From Tuberibacillus calidus DSM 17572 (GTDB taxonomy: Bacteria > Bacillota > Bacilli > Bacillales > Sporolactobacillaceae), in assembly GCF_000430685.1 (NCBI RefSeq), contig NZ_KE387193.1:33917-97916 (forward strand): a stretch of DNA of 64,000 nt, in the 5' to 3' direction. The notes beneath the pieces were generated by a model. The model worked only from the letters and a program-made list of their open reading frames with translations. It was not told the DNA's origin and searched no databases. The position numbers and the translations under genes are program-made. Within the stretch, counting starts at the first letter, position 1. Each line of letters opens with the position of its first letter. Of this stretch, positions 22,031 through 30,851 are shown one piece after another.

Positions 22031-22070
22031 TTAAAAGGGTGACAAGGGTTTTTCGCCCTTAATCACCCTT
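22031..22070 (-). terminator. Terminator/attenuator between rpsB and tsf
   Basis: On the minus strand a long stem AAGGGTGA..AAGGG / CCCTT.TCACCCTT is followed by TTTTAA. It lies 14 nt after the rpsB stop. Another small hairpin (AAGCC/GGCTT, about 21948-21965) lies nearer tsf. This arrangement would set S2 and EF-Ts in unequal amounts. Confidence 0.8.
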
Positions 22071-22083
22071 CGACCGTTCCGTA

Positions 22084-22845
22084 TTATTCAGCTGTAATTT
22101 CTTCCGGTTCGGTTTCCTTAACTTCTTCGGCTTCCTCAACAGGTGCCTCTTCGGAAACCGTTTCACCTTGATTGGCTTCGACAACGGCATCGGCAATTTT
22201 GGCTGTCAATAATTTAACCGCGCGAATAGCGTCATCGTTACCCGGAATAACAACGTCGACTTCATCCGGGTCACAGTTCGTATCAACGATCGCAATGACC
22301 GGAATTTTCAATTTGCGGGCCTCCGCAATCGCAATGCGTTCTTTGCGCGGGTCAACGACAAAAAGCGCGTCGGGAAGACGTTCCATGTCTTTAATCCCGC
22401 CAAGGAATTTCTCAAGACGTTCGAGTTCTTTATTTAAACCGACGACTTCTTTTTTGGGCAAAACATCAAACGTGCCGTCTTCACGCATTCTTTCAATTTC
22501 TTTCAAACGATTAATGCGTTGACGGATGGTTTGGAAGTTCGTCAGCGTACCGCCTAACCAGCGTTGGTTGACATAGTACATACCGCAACGTTCAGCTTCC
22601 GATTTAACGGAATCTTGTGCTTGTTTCTTCGTTCCGACGAAAAGCACGGTTCCGCCGTCAGCGACCAAATCTCTTACGAAATGATACGCTTCTTCCACTT
22701 TCTTAACGGTTTTTTGCAAATCAATAATGTAGATGCCGTTTCTTTCAGTAAAGATGTACGGCTTCATTTTCGGATTCCAGCGGCGGGTTTGGTGACCAAA
22801 ATGCACGCCGGATTCCAACAGTTGCTTCATTGAAATAACTGCCAT
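22084..22845 (-). CDS. rpsB: 30S ribosomal protein S2
   Basis: S2 is a late-assembly protein of the 30S head-platform junction, needed for S1 or mRNA binding in many bacteria. The 253-residue product starts [20 protein letters not shown] and shows [35 protein letters not shown] and [10 protein letters not shown], the classical S2 signatures. The last ~28 residues form a Glu-rich tail. SD GGAGG lies 10 nt before the ATG. A three-codon ORF ends inside this SD, and a SigA promoter lies about 120 nt upstream. Confidence 0.98.
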   Translation of the reverse strand: MAVISMKQLLESGVHFGHQTRRWNPKMKPYIFTERNGIYIIDLQKTVKKVEEAYHFVRDLVADGGTVLFVGTKKQAQDSVKSEAERCGMYYVNQRWLGGTLTNFQTIRQRINRLKEIERMREDGTFDVLPKKEVVGLNKELERLEKFLGGIKDMERLPDALFVVDPRKERIAIAEARKLKIPVIAIVDTNCDPDEVDVVIPGNDDAIRAVKLLTAKIADAVVEANQGETVSEEAPVEEAEEVKETEPEEITAE

Positions 22846-22859
22846 GACGTGGTTTCCTC

Positions 22860-22868
22860 CTAGTACAT
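22860..22868 (-). other. Minimal two-codon ORF in the rpsB leader
   Basis: The minus strand reads GGAGG, 8 nt, then ATG-TAC-TAG, and the TAG forms the start of the GGAGG that serves rpsB. So a start codon with its own good SD is followed by one sense codon and a stop that overlaps the S2 ribosome-binding site. Whether ribosomes use it is unknown. If used, it would deliver ribosomes to, or block, the rpsB start. Confidence 0.4.
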
Positions 22869-22962
22869 TGGTTTTTCCTCCGCTTAAGTCATATTCCCAC
22901 AGAGACCGCTAAGCGGCACCATTTGTGAAAATCGTTAAGCGTGTGTATTCACACCATCCGTT

Positions 22963-22991
22963 AATATACCATAATAACGTCCAAAAGGCAA
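22963..22991 (-). promoter_or_regulatory. SigA promoter of rpsB
   Basis: On the minus strand TTGCCT (22986-22991) and TATATT (22963-22968) have a 17-nt spacer. The predicted leader is about 110 nt and contains the small hairpins GTGTG-AATA-CACAC and CCGCT-AGCGG. It separates rpsB from the end of the fla/che operon gene swrB. Confidence 0.75.
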
Positions 22992-23011
22992 TCGGGAAAA
23001 TCACCAAGTTT

Positions 23012-23473
23012 TCATTTGCGGTTACTTTTATTGTATAAGTTGATGATGAGTTCAACCTCGCCATTGCCAAGGCCGAGGTGTTTCGCAATTTCTGGCATGG
23101 ACCAACCTTTTTGATATAGATGGATGATTTCACTTGTTTGCGATTGCTCGACTTGGTCTTCAATCCCCTCCACTGAAGGCGGTGGGATTTCATGGTCCAA
23201 AGGCTGTGCTTTCTTCTCTATAGCGGGTTTTTCTCCATCTTTCGGCTCAGAATCCGAGATATTGTGATGATCAAGAGGGGTTAGTTGCGCAATAAGGCGT
23301 TGATTTTCGGCTCGAACAGCCTCCAGATGGGATTCTAAAATTTCCGCTAATTCACGGTTTTCAATTCCACCGGTTTGATTCTTTATTTGATGGATGCGTT
23401 GCGCTAAAATCATAATTATGTAAAAAGTAACAAGGTGCAGCAATAAGCTGAACACCAATAAAACATTTGTCAC
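23012..23473 (-). CDS. swrB: SwrB-like flagellar activator (YlxL)
   Basis: In B. subtilis SwrB is a membrane-anchored protein that activates flagellar type III export and swarming. This 153-residue product sits exactly between sigD and rpsB like swrB. It has one N-terminal membrane segment (about 1-24), a charged variable middle with a coiled-coil-like stretch (RELAEILESHLEAVRAENQR) and a C-terminal helix-turn-helix-like segment (GWSMPEIAKHLGLGNGEVEL). It starts with GTG, overlapping the sigD stop (GTGA). Position and architecture support the call; sequence conservation is low in this family. Confidence 0.82.
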   Translation of the reverse strand: MTNVLLVFSLLLHLVTFYIIMILAQRIHQIKNQTGGIENRELAEILESHLEAVRAENQRLIAQLTPLDHHNISDSEPKDGEKPAIEKKAQPLDHEIPPPSVEGIEDQVEQSQTSEIIHLYQKGWSMPEIAKHLGLGNGEVELIINLYNKSNRK

Positions 23474-24261
23474 AGCCTTCCCTCCGATACGGCATCCTTT
23501 TCTAACCGCGCTTTTAATTTCCCTAATGCCTTGGAATGGATTTGGGATACCCGAGATGTTGATAACCCCAGTATGCGGCCGATTTCCGATAAGGTCAATT
23601 CTTCATGATAAAACAAACTGATCACCAATTGTTCTTTTTCTGTTAGTTTTGCAATCTCTTGTGCCAATTGATCGATCGTCTCAACTTTTAAAAGGAAATC
23701 CATTGGATTGACCGACTTCTTATCTTCAATGAAAGAACCGACCGATTCCGGGCCGTTTTCTGCATCAATGGCTTCGTCAAGAGATAAAACCGTTCCTGAA
23801 TAACCGTTCGATAAAATTTTTTCGACTTCATCAATGGACATCCCCAAGGCGAAGGCGACTTCTTCGGTTGTCACTTCCCGTCCCCATTTTTGTTCTAAAT
23901 CTTCAATCGCTTTTTCAATTTTTTTGGTTTTGGCCCTTAATGACCTGGGGAGCGGGTCATCACGGCGCAAGCCATCGATGATGGCACCTTTTACGCGTAT
24001 GGAGGCGTAAGTGTCAAATTTTAGATGGCGGCTGACATCAAATTTTAATAAAGCATCATAAAGGCCCGCATAGGCATAGCTCATCAATTCGTCAGTCGTC
24101 ACGGTTTTTGGAACGCTTCCGCGAATGCGCTTCACCTGAAAGCGAATAATCGATTCATATCGTTTAATGAGATGATTTGCGGCATCGGGATCTCTGTGAT
24201 TTAACCATAAATCCCAATAATCATTTTCATTTTTTTCATTGGTTTGAGGTATGACGGTCAT
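23470..24261 (-). CDS. sigD: Flagellar sigma factor SigD (sigma-28/FliA)
   Basis: SigD directs RNA polymerase to late flagellar, chemotaxis and autolysin genes. The 263-residue protein has region 2 (ELMSYAYAGLYDALLKFD, FDTYASIRVKGAIIDGLR), region 3 (WGREVTTEEVAFALGMSIDE) and region 4 (LTLSEIGRILGLSTSRVSQI). It is the penultimate gene of the fla/che operon, as in B. subtilis, where distance from the promoter limits its expression. The start follows GAGGG. It overlaps swrB by 4 nt. Confidence 0.97.
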   Translation of the reverse strand: MTVIPQTNEKNENDYWDLWLNHRDPDAANHLIKRYESIIRFQVKRIRGSVPKTVTTDELMSYAYAGLYDALLKFDVSRHLKFDTYASIRVKGAIIDGLRRDDPLPRSLRAKTKKIEKAIEDLEQKWGREVTTEEVAFALGMSIDEVEKILSNGYSGTVLSLDEAIDAENGPESVGSFIEDKKSVNPMDFLLKVETIDQLAQEIAKLTEKEQLVISLFYHEELTLSEIGRILGLSTSRVSQIHSKALGKLKARLEKDAVSEGRL

Positions 24262-24294
24262 GATCCCATCCCTCGCTTTTTTAATTTACCGGCG

Positions 24295-24777
24295 TTAAAT
24301 CACTTTTTCACCACTTCGTGCCGTTTTAATCAAGAGCTCCGCCGTTTCAGTAAAAAATTCGATCGTCCGTCCTGCATGGCCCCCTGTATCTTCGGCCACA
24401 ATCGGGATTTTGTAACGGTTAAGCAAATCTCTAATGGTCGTAATATTTCTTTTTCCAATGGAGGGAAAATGGTTTCGGGCATTTGGAAACATTTCAGCCC
24501 CTCCAGCCATTTTGGCTTCGAGTTCCAAAAGTGATGCCCCGTGCTGCATGAGCATATCTACTAATCCGGGTATAGCGGTATCGGCGAATTTGGCCGGATG
24601 AAAAGAGGATTTGGCTAAATGATGATCCGGAAGCATCACATGCGCCATGGCCGCAAGACCGATTCGCCTGCAGTATAGAACAATGCCGACGCAAGAACCT
24701 AGCCCAAGAGACCGCAATCGGTCGGGTGAGTGCGCGAGCCGCCAATCGCTGATCCCAACGATCATCACTTCAGCCAT
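24295..24777 (-). CDS. cheD: Chemoreceptor glutamine deamidase CheD
   Basis: CheD deamidates receptor glutamines and binds CheC in the Bacillus-type adaptation system. The 160-residue protein shows the catalytic pair Cys29 in LGLGSCVGI and His46 in MAHVMLPD, and the C-terminal AEDTGGHAGRTIEF. It overlaps cheC by 8 nt and precedes sigD. The close cheC-cheD coupling matches their physical interaction in B. subtilis. Confidence 0.96.
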   Translation of the reverse strand: MAEVMIVGISDWRLAHSPDRLRSLGLGSCVGIVLYCRRIGLAAMAHVMLPDHHLAKSSFHPAKFADTAIPGLVDMLMQHGASLLELEAKMAGGAEMFPNARNHFPSIGKRNITTIRDLLNRYKIPIVAEDTGGHAGRTIEFFTETAELLIKTARSGEKVI

Positions 24778-25399
24778 CTTGCACCCCTAAAAGGGCTAGC
24801 AATTTCGCCAAATCCTCAGCGAGCGGTAAAAACGTAAATGTGGAACGAATCGGGCCGGATTCTGCGAGATTCGTTAATTCGCAATCAATGACTAACACTT
24901 CTTCTCCATATAGGGATAAATCCAATAGTCCTTCCCCCAGAATAGCCCCGGCCATATCAACAAGAACCGTCGGCGGAGATGTTTGAATGTTAAGATGCGT
25001 AAAGTCGGACAGGCTGGCTAGATACGATCCAGCTAAGATATTCCCCACTTCACCAAATGCGGATGTTTCGAGGGAAGGAAAGCCTAGCGCTTCCATGTTC
25101 ACATCCCTCGAAGCGAGCATTGCTTTTAACAGCTGACGGGTTTCTTCTAATGGAAATGACAAGTAAAAATGCCCATTTAAATCGCCGCTCATATGGATGT
25201 AAGCACAGGCGACGGTCATTTCCGCTTCATGGTCGCTAAGCCAATCCGAAAATCGGCTAACTTTGACCGAAGGCACCTTCATTTCGACCACCTGGCCAAT
25301 TAACTGAGACAGTGCTGAGGCCGCATGGCCTGCACCGATGTTGGCGATCTCTTTCAAAAGATCCAATTCACCTTCATTCAGTAAAAAAAGGGAATCCAT
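24770..25399 (-). CDS. cheC: CheY-P phosphatase CheC
   Basis: CheC dephosphorylates CheY-P and regulates CheD. The 209-residue protein carries two copies of the phosphatase pattern (D/S)xxxExxN: DLLKEIANIGAGHAAS near residue 13 and SAFGEVGNILAGSYLAS near residue 115, each followed about 20 residues later by a proline. Both active sites appear intact. It follows cheW with a 1-nt overlap of stop and start, and precedes cheD. Confidence 0.96.
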   Translation of the reverse strand: MDSLFLLNEGELDLLKEIANIGAGHAASALSQLIGQVVEMKVPSVKVSRFSDWLSDHEAEMTVACAYIHMSGDLNGHFYLSFPLEETRQLLKAMLASRDVNMEALGFPSLETSAFGEVGNILAGSYLASLSDFTHLNIQTSPPTVLVDMAGAILGEGLLDLSLYGEEVLVIDCELTNLAESGPIRSTFTFLPLAEDLAKLLALLGVQDG

Positions 25400-25857
25400 T
25401 ACGCACCCTCGATTTGTTTAATTTTTTCAATATGGTCGTCTCGAAGAACGCGTTCAAGATTTAATAAAATCAAGATGCCAGTTTCTAATTTAGCAATCCC
25501 ATTGATGTATTCTGCGTGGACACCACCGACAAGATGCGGAGCCTGTTCGATTTTTTCCATATCAATCGTTGCCACATCTTCAGCGCCATCGACAATGAAA
25601 GCCACTTTCATCTCGTCCAATTGCACAAGACAAAGTCGGGTTTCTTCATTGATAATCGACGTGCCAATCTGAAACCGTTCCAGAAGATCAATGACTGGAT
25701 AGATGACCCCTCGTATATTGATAATGCCTTTAATAAAATTTTCCGTATTAGGAATGCGGGTGAGGGTCGTCATTTTTTCAATCGAAAGGACTTGTTCCAC
25801 ATCGACTCCGTATTTTTCCCCGCCAAGCGTAAAAATGATCACTTTTTTCTCTGCCAC
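25399..25857 (-). CDS. cheW: Chemotaxis coupling protein CheW
   Basis: CheW links chemoreceptors to CheA. The 152-residue protein is a single CheW domain, with VIIFTLGGEKYGVDVEQVLS, RIPNTENFIKGIINIRG and VIYPVIDLLERF. It starts with GTG at 25857, supported by GGGAGG 9-10 nt upstream. It lies between cheA and cheC, completing a tightly packed signalling block. Confidence 0.97.
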   Translation of the reverse strand: MAEKKVIIFTLGGEKYGVDVEQVLSIEKMTTLTRIPNTENFIKGIINIRGVIYPVIDLLERFQIGTSIINEETRLCLVQLDEMKVAFIVDGAEDVATIDMEKIEQAPHLVGGVHAEYINGIAKLETGILILLNLERVLRDDHIEKIKQIEGA

Positions 25858-25874
25858 GTTACCGTACCTCCCTT

Positions 25875-27839
25875 TTAATGAATAAATGCTTGTGCATCAA
25901 TGATCAGTGCCACACGGCCATCGCCTAAAATGGTGGCGCCGCTAAATCCTTCGACATCACCGAGATAACGCCCGAGAGGTTTGATGACGATTTCCGACTG
26001 GCCGATGAGGCGATCGACGGCTAAGGCGGCATGTTTTGAACCATGGCGAATGATAACGGTCGGAATAAATTTCCCGGACGGACGTTCTCCCGGTACTGCA
26101 AAAGCATCCGCTAGTCTTATAAAAGGGATGACGCTGTCGCGGAAAGCTAACACTTCCTTTTCATGGACATTCATGATGTCATCCTCTTTAACCATTGCGG
26201 TTTCGAGAATATTTGCAAGCGGAATGGCGTAATGTTCATCCCCCATTTGAACGAATAGCGCCGTAATGATAGATAGCGTTAAAGGCAAGCGAATCGTAAA
26301 GGTCGTCCCTTTGTTTTCCTCCGATTCAACGAACACCTCACCGCTGAGCGATTCGATTTTACTTTTCACAACATCAAGCCCGACACCGCGCCCGGAAATG
26401 TCTGAGATGACATCGGCTGTACTAAAACCGGTGCGAAAGAGCAGTTGATAGACCTCTTGGTCGCTTAAATGCTCGCGGTCAGATTCATTAATGAGACCAT
26501 TTTTAATGGCCTTATTAAGTACCTTTTCACGATTAATCCCCGCGCCGTCGTCTTTGATTTCAATGTAGACATGATTGCCAGAGTGATAGGCTTTGAGGTC
26601 AATGGTTCCTTCTTCCGGTTTTCCTAGTTTCTTTCTCTTTTCTGGCGTTTCGATGCCGTGGTCCATCGAGTTGCGCAAGAGGTGGACGAGCGGATCACCG
26701 ATTTCATCGATGACGGTGCGATCGAGTTCTGTTTCTTTTCCTTCCATATTTAAGCGGATTCTCTTATTTAATTCCTTGCTGACGTTGCGGACCATCGTCG
26801 GGAAGCGGTTAAACACTTGCTCAATGGGCACCATGCGTAAATTCAGGATGACATCTTGCAAAGCTTGTGTGGTCCGAGCGATGTCTTCGGTAATATCTGT
26901 CAGTTCAGCGTCTTTGAACTGTTTAGCCAAGCCTTCTAAACGGCCTTTTTCAATAACAAGCTCTTCGAACAGATTCATCAAGGTATCAATACGCTTCAAG
27001 TTGACGCGAATGGATTGACCGCTTGAATGGGCGTTAGCTTTTCGTATTGGTGCTTTTCCTGATTTTTCATCCTCGGGTTTGCTGTCCTTTTTAACTGTCA
27101 CCGGTTCGATGTCCACACGGTCGATTTCGGATACCTTTAGAATCTTCTCCTTAATGTCATCGAGCGGTTCTTTTGTAATTAGAGTGAAAACAAATTGGGT
27201 ATCAAATGCCCCTTCTTCCAGTTTTTCAATGGAAGGTTCGGATTTTATAATGTCACCGCTTTGTTCGGCGATTTGGTAGACCATATAAGCCCTTGCCGCT
27301 TTTAAAAGGCAGCTTTCACTTAAGGTGACGGCGATTTTAAAGACGCTGTATCCTTGTGACAAAGACTCGCCGATGACATTCATTTCGTATGTATTATAGT
27401 CACTCATATCGTTTTGCTCTTCTGGATTTGGCCCCGATTGCGCCTCAGAACGTTGAACAGATGACTCGGACACTTTTAACAAAAGTTCAATGAGATCTTC
27501 CGCGGGTTTTGTGTCACCAGCACCATTGGCGATCGCTTCTGTCATCGATTCCAAACGTTCGACGGAAGCAAAGAGCGCATCCATGATCGCTTCATTAACC
27601 GCCCGTTCCCCATGTCGGATCGCATCCAACACGTTTTCAAGCTTATGGGTAAGATCGGCCATGCTCTCATACCCCATTGTGGCGCTCATCCCTTTTAAAG
27701 TATGGGCGGAACGGAAAATTTCATTGACAATGGCAGTATCCCCTGGGTTATTCTCCAATTCGAGGAGCTTGGCATTCATGTTTTGTAAGTGCTCGCGGCT
27801 TTCATCAAGAAAAAGATCCAAATATTGATTCGTATCCAT
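25875..27839 (-). CDS. cheA: Chemotaxis histidine kinase CheA
   Basis: CheA is the central chemotaxis kinase; it phosphorylates CheY and CheB. The 654-residue protein has an N-terminal HPt domain with phospho-acceptor His46 (FRSAHTLKGMSA), a P2 response-regulator-binding domain (about 145-245), a dimerisation domain (about 275-340), an HATPase domain (RNSMDHGIETPEKR, DDGAGINREK, GRGVGLDVVKSKIESLSGE in parts) and a C-terminal CheW-like regulatory domain. It is complete and of usual length. It follows cheB and precedes cheW. Confidence 0.98.
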   Translation of the reverse strand: MDTNQYLDLFLDESREHLQNMNAKLLELENNPGDTAIVNEIFRSAHTLKGMSATMGYESMADLTHKLENVLDAIRHGERAVNEAIMDALFASVERLESMTEAIANGAGDTKPAEDLIELLLKVSESSVQRSEAQSGPNPEEQNDMSDYNTYEMNVIGESLSQGYSVFKIAVTLSESCLLKAARAYMVYQIAEQSGDIIKSEPSIEKLEEGAFDTQFVFTLITKEPLDDIKEKILKVSEIDRVDIEPVTVKKDSKPEDEKSGKAPIRKANAHSSGQSIRVNLKRIDTLMNLFEELVIEKGRLEGLAKQFKDAELTDITEDIARTTQALQDVILNLRMVPIEQVFNRFPTMVRNVSKELNKRIRLNMEGKETELDRTVIDEIGDPLVHLLRNSMDHGIETPEKRKKLGKPEEGTIDLKAYHSGNHVYIEIKDDGAGINREKVLNKAIKNGLINESDREHLSDQEVYQLLFRTGFSTADVISDISGRGVGLDVVKSKIESLSGEVFVESEENKGTTFTIRLPLTLSIITALFVQMGDEHYAIPLANILETAMVKEDDIMNVHEKEVLAFRDSVIPFIRLADAFAVPGERPSGKFIPTVIIRHGSKHAALAVDRLIGQSEIVIKPLGRYLGDVEGFSGATILGDGRVALIIDAQAFIH

Positions 27840-27851
27840 TCCTTTTTCCCC

Positions 27852-28910
27852 CTATATATGGAAATGGTTTGCAATCGCTTGGGCGATATCGGGTAATGGC
27901 AACACCGCATGGATGCGGCCCGTTCCGATGGCCGCCTTGGGCATACCGAACACGACAGCCGTTTCGGCGGATTCGGCAATCGCATAAGGCGGGTACTCAG
28001 AGTTAAAACGCGATAGGCCTCTCGCCCCGTCATTTCCCATACCCGTTAAAACGGCCAGAACGAGCGATAAGCCTTCCATCCCTGCCAGAGACTCTAAAAG
28101 GGAGTCAAAAGCGGGTTTCAATCCATGCACGGGGGCGGAATCTTCTAGTACAACCGTGAGCATCCGGTCATTGTTTTTTAGTTTCATATGATACCCGCCC
28201 GGCGCAATATAGACCGTCCCATTTTGCAAAATTTCTCCGTGTTCTGCTTCTTTAACGGTTAATGGGGTCAAACCGTTTAGTCGCTCCGCTAATGTCGTCG
28301 TAAATAATGGTGGAAGATGCTGAACGACGACCACTGGTGCTGGTAGGTTATCCGGCAATCCGCCGATTACGGTTTGAAGCGCCCGCGGTCCTCCGGTAGA
28401 GGCGCCGATCGCGATAAGACGCATGCCATCTTTTGCCCGAAGAACAGGATTCGAAGTGGTCTTCCCTGAAGCTTGAATCGTAGCCACCTGTCCTTTGATA
28501 TTGGCCGAAGCCGCTGTTTTCACCTTTACAAGCAATTCCTCTTTCACAAGATGAAGATCCGGTGAAATCACCCCTGATGGCTTGGCCACGACATCCACAG
28601 CCCCGATCGCCATCGCATCCAAGGTCGTCTTTGCCCCTCTTTGAGTAAAGTTACTAACCATCACGACGGGCAAGGGCTCCTCTTTCATAATTGAGCGCAG
28701 AACGTCAATGCCGTTAATATCGGGTAATTCCACATCCAAAGTAACGACATCGGGGGCAAGCATTTTTACTTTCCTGAGCGCATCCCGCCCATTGCGGGCG
28801 CTGCCGACGACGCGAATGGCTGGATCTTCCGAGAGAAATTCCGATAACAGTTTTCTCATAAAGGCTGAATCATCGACGATTAAAACGTTGATCGGGTCCA
28901 TGTACATCAT
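27852..28910 (-). CDS. cheB: Chemoreceptor methylesterase/deamidase CheB
   Basis: CheB removes receptor methyl groups when phosphorylated. The 352-residue protein has an N-terminal receiver domain (VLIVDDSAFMRK, Asp59 in TLDVELPDING) and a C-terminal esterase domain. The catalytic triad is visible: Ser in IGASTGGPRAL, His in VVQHLPPLF and Asp in TGMGNDGARGL. The ATG overlaps the flhG stop (ATGA). Two further ATGs lie within three codons, so the exact start is uncertain by a few residues. Confidence 0.97.
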   Translation of the reverse strand: MMYMDPINVLIVDDSAFMRKLLSEFLSEDPAIRVVGSARNGRDALRKVKMLAPDVVTLDVELPDINGIDVLRSIMKEEPLPVVMVSNFTQRGAKTTLDAMAIGAVDVVAKPSGVISPDLHLVKEELLVKVKTAASANIKGQVATIQASGKTTSNPVLRAKDGMRLIAIGASTGGPRALQTVIGGLPDNLPAPVVVVQHLPPLFTTTLAERLNGLTPLTVKEAEHGEILQNGTVYIAPGGYHMKLKNNDRMLTVVLEDSAPVHGLKPAFDSLLESLAGMEGLSLVLAVLTGMGNDGARGLSRFNSEYPPYAIAESAETAVVFGMPKAAIGTGRIHAVLPLPDIAQAIANHFHI

Positions 28911-29770
28911 CCTTTAGATCTAAAAAGGGACTTCAAACGATGAATAAAACTATCGAAAGACGGCGGTGCTTGATAAGCTTCCTGCTGTAAGTACTTTTTT
29001 GTCAATGCCTCTAGTCCGATACTCACCTTGGCTTTTGGGTCACCGGTGAGAAACGGCTTTTGATTTTTAACGGCTTGAACGACTGCTCGATCTCTTGGCA
29101 AAGTGCCAAGCAAAGTTAACGTTTTTCCAAGAAATCGAGCTGTTGTCTGTTCAAGGTTGAACCAAATCCTTTTGGCTTCCTGGAGACTATCGTAGCGATT
29201 AATAACACAGAAAATGGGTACATCAATATGATTTTTTGTCATGAGTTTAATAGCGGCATAACCATCAGCGAGCGAAGTCGGTTCAGTTGTGGTGACGAGG
29301 ATCACTTCATGAACCGCGCTTAAAAAACGATGGGTGTCCGCATTAAACCCTGCTGGTAGGTCAAAGATGACGTATTCATACATTCTTTTTAAATGAGCAA
29401 ATTGCTCGAGAAAGAAGCGGAAACTTTCTTCATCCAGATTAAAGAGATGACTCAATCCACTCCCGCCGGAAATGATAGACAAACCGCTCGGATGTTGAGC
29501 AATGACGGATTCGATGGGTAGCCTTTTGTCTATCATATCGACAAAATGGTAAGCCGTATAAAGGTTTAATAGAATATCGACATTCGCCATCCCAATATCT
29601 AAATCAATCAACAATGTTTTTTTTCCATGCCGATGAAGCGCTAAAGCAAAGTTAACGGCAAAAACCGATTTCCCAACGCCTCCTTTTCCGCTTAAGATGC
29701 CAATGACCCGTGTGCTACTTTCTTGCAGCTTGCGGACTTTATTTCTAAGCGCTTCTGCCTGGTCAACCAT
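28907..29770 (-). CDS. flhG: MinD-like ATPase FlhG (YlxH), flagellar number regulator
   Basis: FlhG is a ParA/MinD-type ATPase that works with FlhF to set flagellar number and position. The 287-residue protein begins with a short FlhF-activating-type N-terminus (DQAEALRNKVRKLQ), then the deviant Walker A GILSGKGGVGKSVF, the switch LLIDLDIGMANVDIL, and VIFDLPAGFNADTHR. The C-terminal amphipathic part is basic. It overlaps flhF by 8 nt. Confidence 0.95.
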   Translation of the reverse strand: MVDQAEALRNKVRKLQESSTRVIGILSGKGGVGKSVFAVNFALALHRHGKKTLLIDLDIGMANVDILLNLYTAYHFVDMIDKRLPIESVIAQHPSGLSIISGGSGLSHLFNLDEESFRFFLEQFAHLKRMYEYVIFDLPAGFNADTHRFLSAVHEVILVTTTEPTSLADGYAAIKLMTKNHIDVPIFCVINRYDSLQEAKRIWFNLEQTTARFLGKTLTLLGTLPRDRAVVQAVKNQKPFLTGDPKAKVSIGLEALTKKYLQQEAYQAPPSFDSFIHRLKSLFRSKG

Positions 29771-30851
29771 TCGTCACACCTTCGATCACTCGGCGGATAA
29801 AGGCGTCTTTTTCTGCTTCCATTAAATCGTCAGGAACGTTTTGGCCATTCGTAAAATAGGAGACACCGATCCCATGTTCAAGCAGCACATGAAGAAGAGA
29901 GCCGACCTCGGCTGTTTCATCGACCTTCGTAAATAGACATTTATCGATCGGAATATCCTGAAACTGGCGAATGATTCTGGAAAGGTCAGACGGTTTAGCA
30001 GTAGCCGATAATACCAAATGTGTTTCCATCCCGTTATCAAAAGGAATCAACGTTTTGAGTTCCATTACAAATCGGGATTGTTGATAATTTCGACCCGCTG
30101 AGTCGACGATGATAAAATCTTTATCCTTCATGTCCGTAAGCGCCTTTTTAAAATCATCCATGTTATAAGCGACAACGACCGGCACATTTAAAATTTTGGC
30201 ATACGTTTTTAATTGTTCTACGGCGGCAATCCGATAGGTATCCGTCGTGATAAACCCCACCGTTTTACCGTCATCAAGAACCGCCTTTGAGGCTAATTTG
30301 GCAGCTGTTGTCGTTTTCCCGACACCGGTTGGACCAACGAGAATCAAACCTTTTCGGTTGTAGCGGAGCCCCGAAAAGTCAATGGAGGAAAGCCTTTCCG
30401 CAAGCAAATCATTAAGCTTTTGCAAAATCAATGCTTCGGTTGGTTCTTGACTTGACGAATACCAATATTTTAATAATTCTTTACCAATTGCTTCGACATG
30501 ACGTGACCCAACCCCTTGCTCGCTGAGGGTTTGACAGAGTTTTTGAATCGGTTCGGGTTCCGGTATCTTCCACCTAGATGGCTCAGGGGTTGCCGAATCC
30601 AGCTGCCTCTCTGTTTGAAAGGGTTTCACGTCGATCGGCTCACTCTTTTCACGTAACATGTTTACGGCTTGAGTATTCAAACCTTGCTCGATACCTGCGA
30701 CAACTTCGACGGCATTTTTTTGGCGCATGCCGAACCATTGCTTTTTTTTAACATTTCGCGTATATAAAATGACAGCCTCACTGCCGTAAGCTTTCTTTAA
30801 CTTCGCCATCGCTTCCGGCATTGTTGGGGCGGTTATTTTGGTAATCTTCAT
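29763..30851 (-). CDS. flhF: Flagellar SRP-like GTPase FlhF
   Basis: FlhF is the third SRP-family GTPase and sets the site of flagellar assembly. The 362-residue protein has a basic N-terminal B domain (MKITKITAPTMPEAMAKLKK), a variable linker, an N domain, and the G domain with [34 protein letters not shown] and FIIVDSAGRN. It lies between flhA and flhG with overlapping ends, the standard Bacillales order. Confidence 0.97.
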   Translation of the reverse strand: MKITKITAPTMPEAMAKLKKAYGSEAVILYTRNVKKKQWFGMRQKNAVEVVAGIEQGLNTQAVNMLREKSEPIDVKPFQTERQLDSATPEPSRWKIPEPEPIQKLCQTLSEQGVGSRHVEAIGKELLKYWYSSSQEPTEALILQKLNDLLAERLSSIDFSGLRYNRKGLILVGPTGVGKTTTAAKLASKAVLDDGKTVGFITTDTYRIAAVEQLKTYAKILNVPVVVAYNMDDFKKALTDMKDKDFIIVDSAGRNYQQSRFVMELKTLIPFDNGMETHLVLSATAKPSDLSRIIRQFQDIPIDKCLFTKVDETAEVGSLLHVLLEHGIGVSYFTNGQNVPDDLMEAEKDAFIRRVIEGVTNG

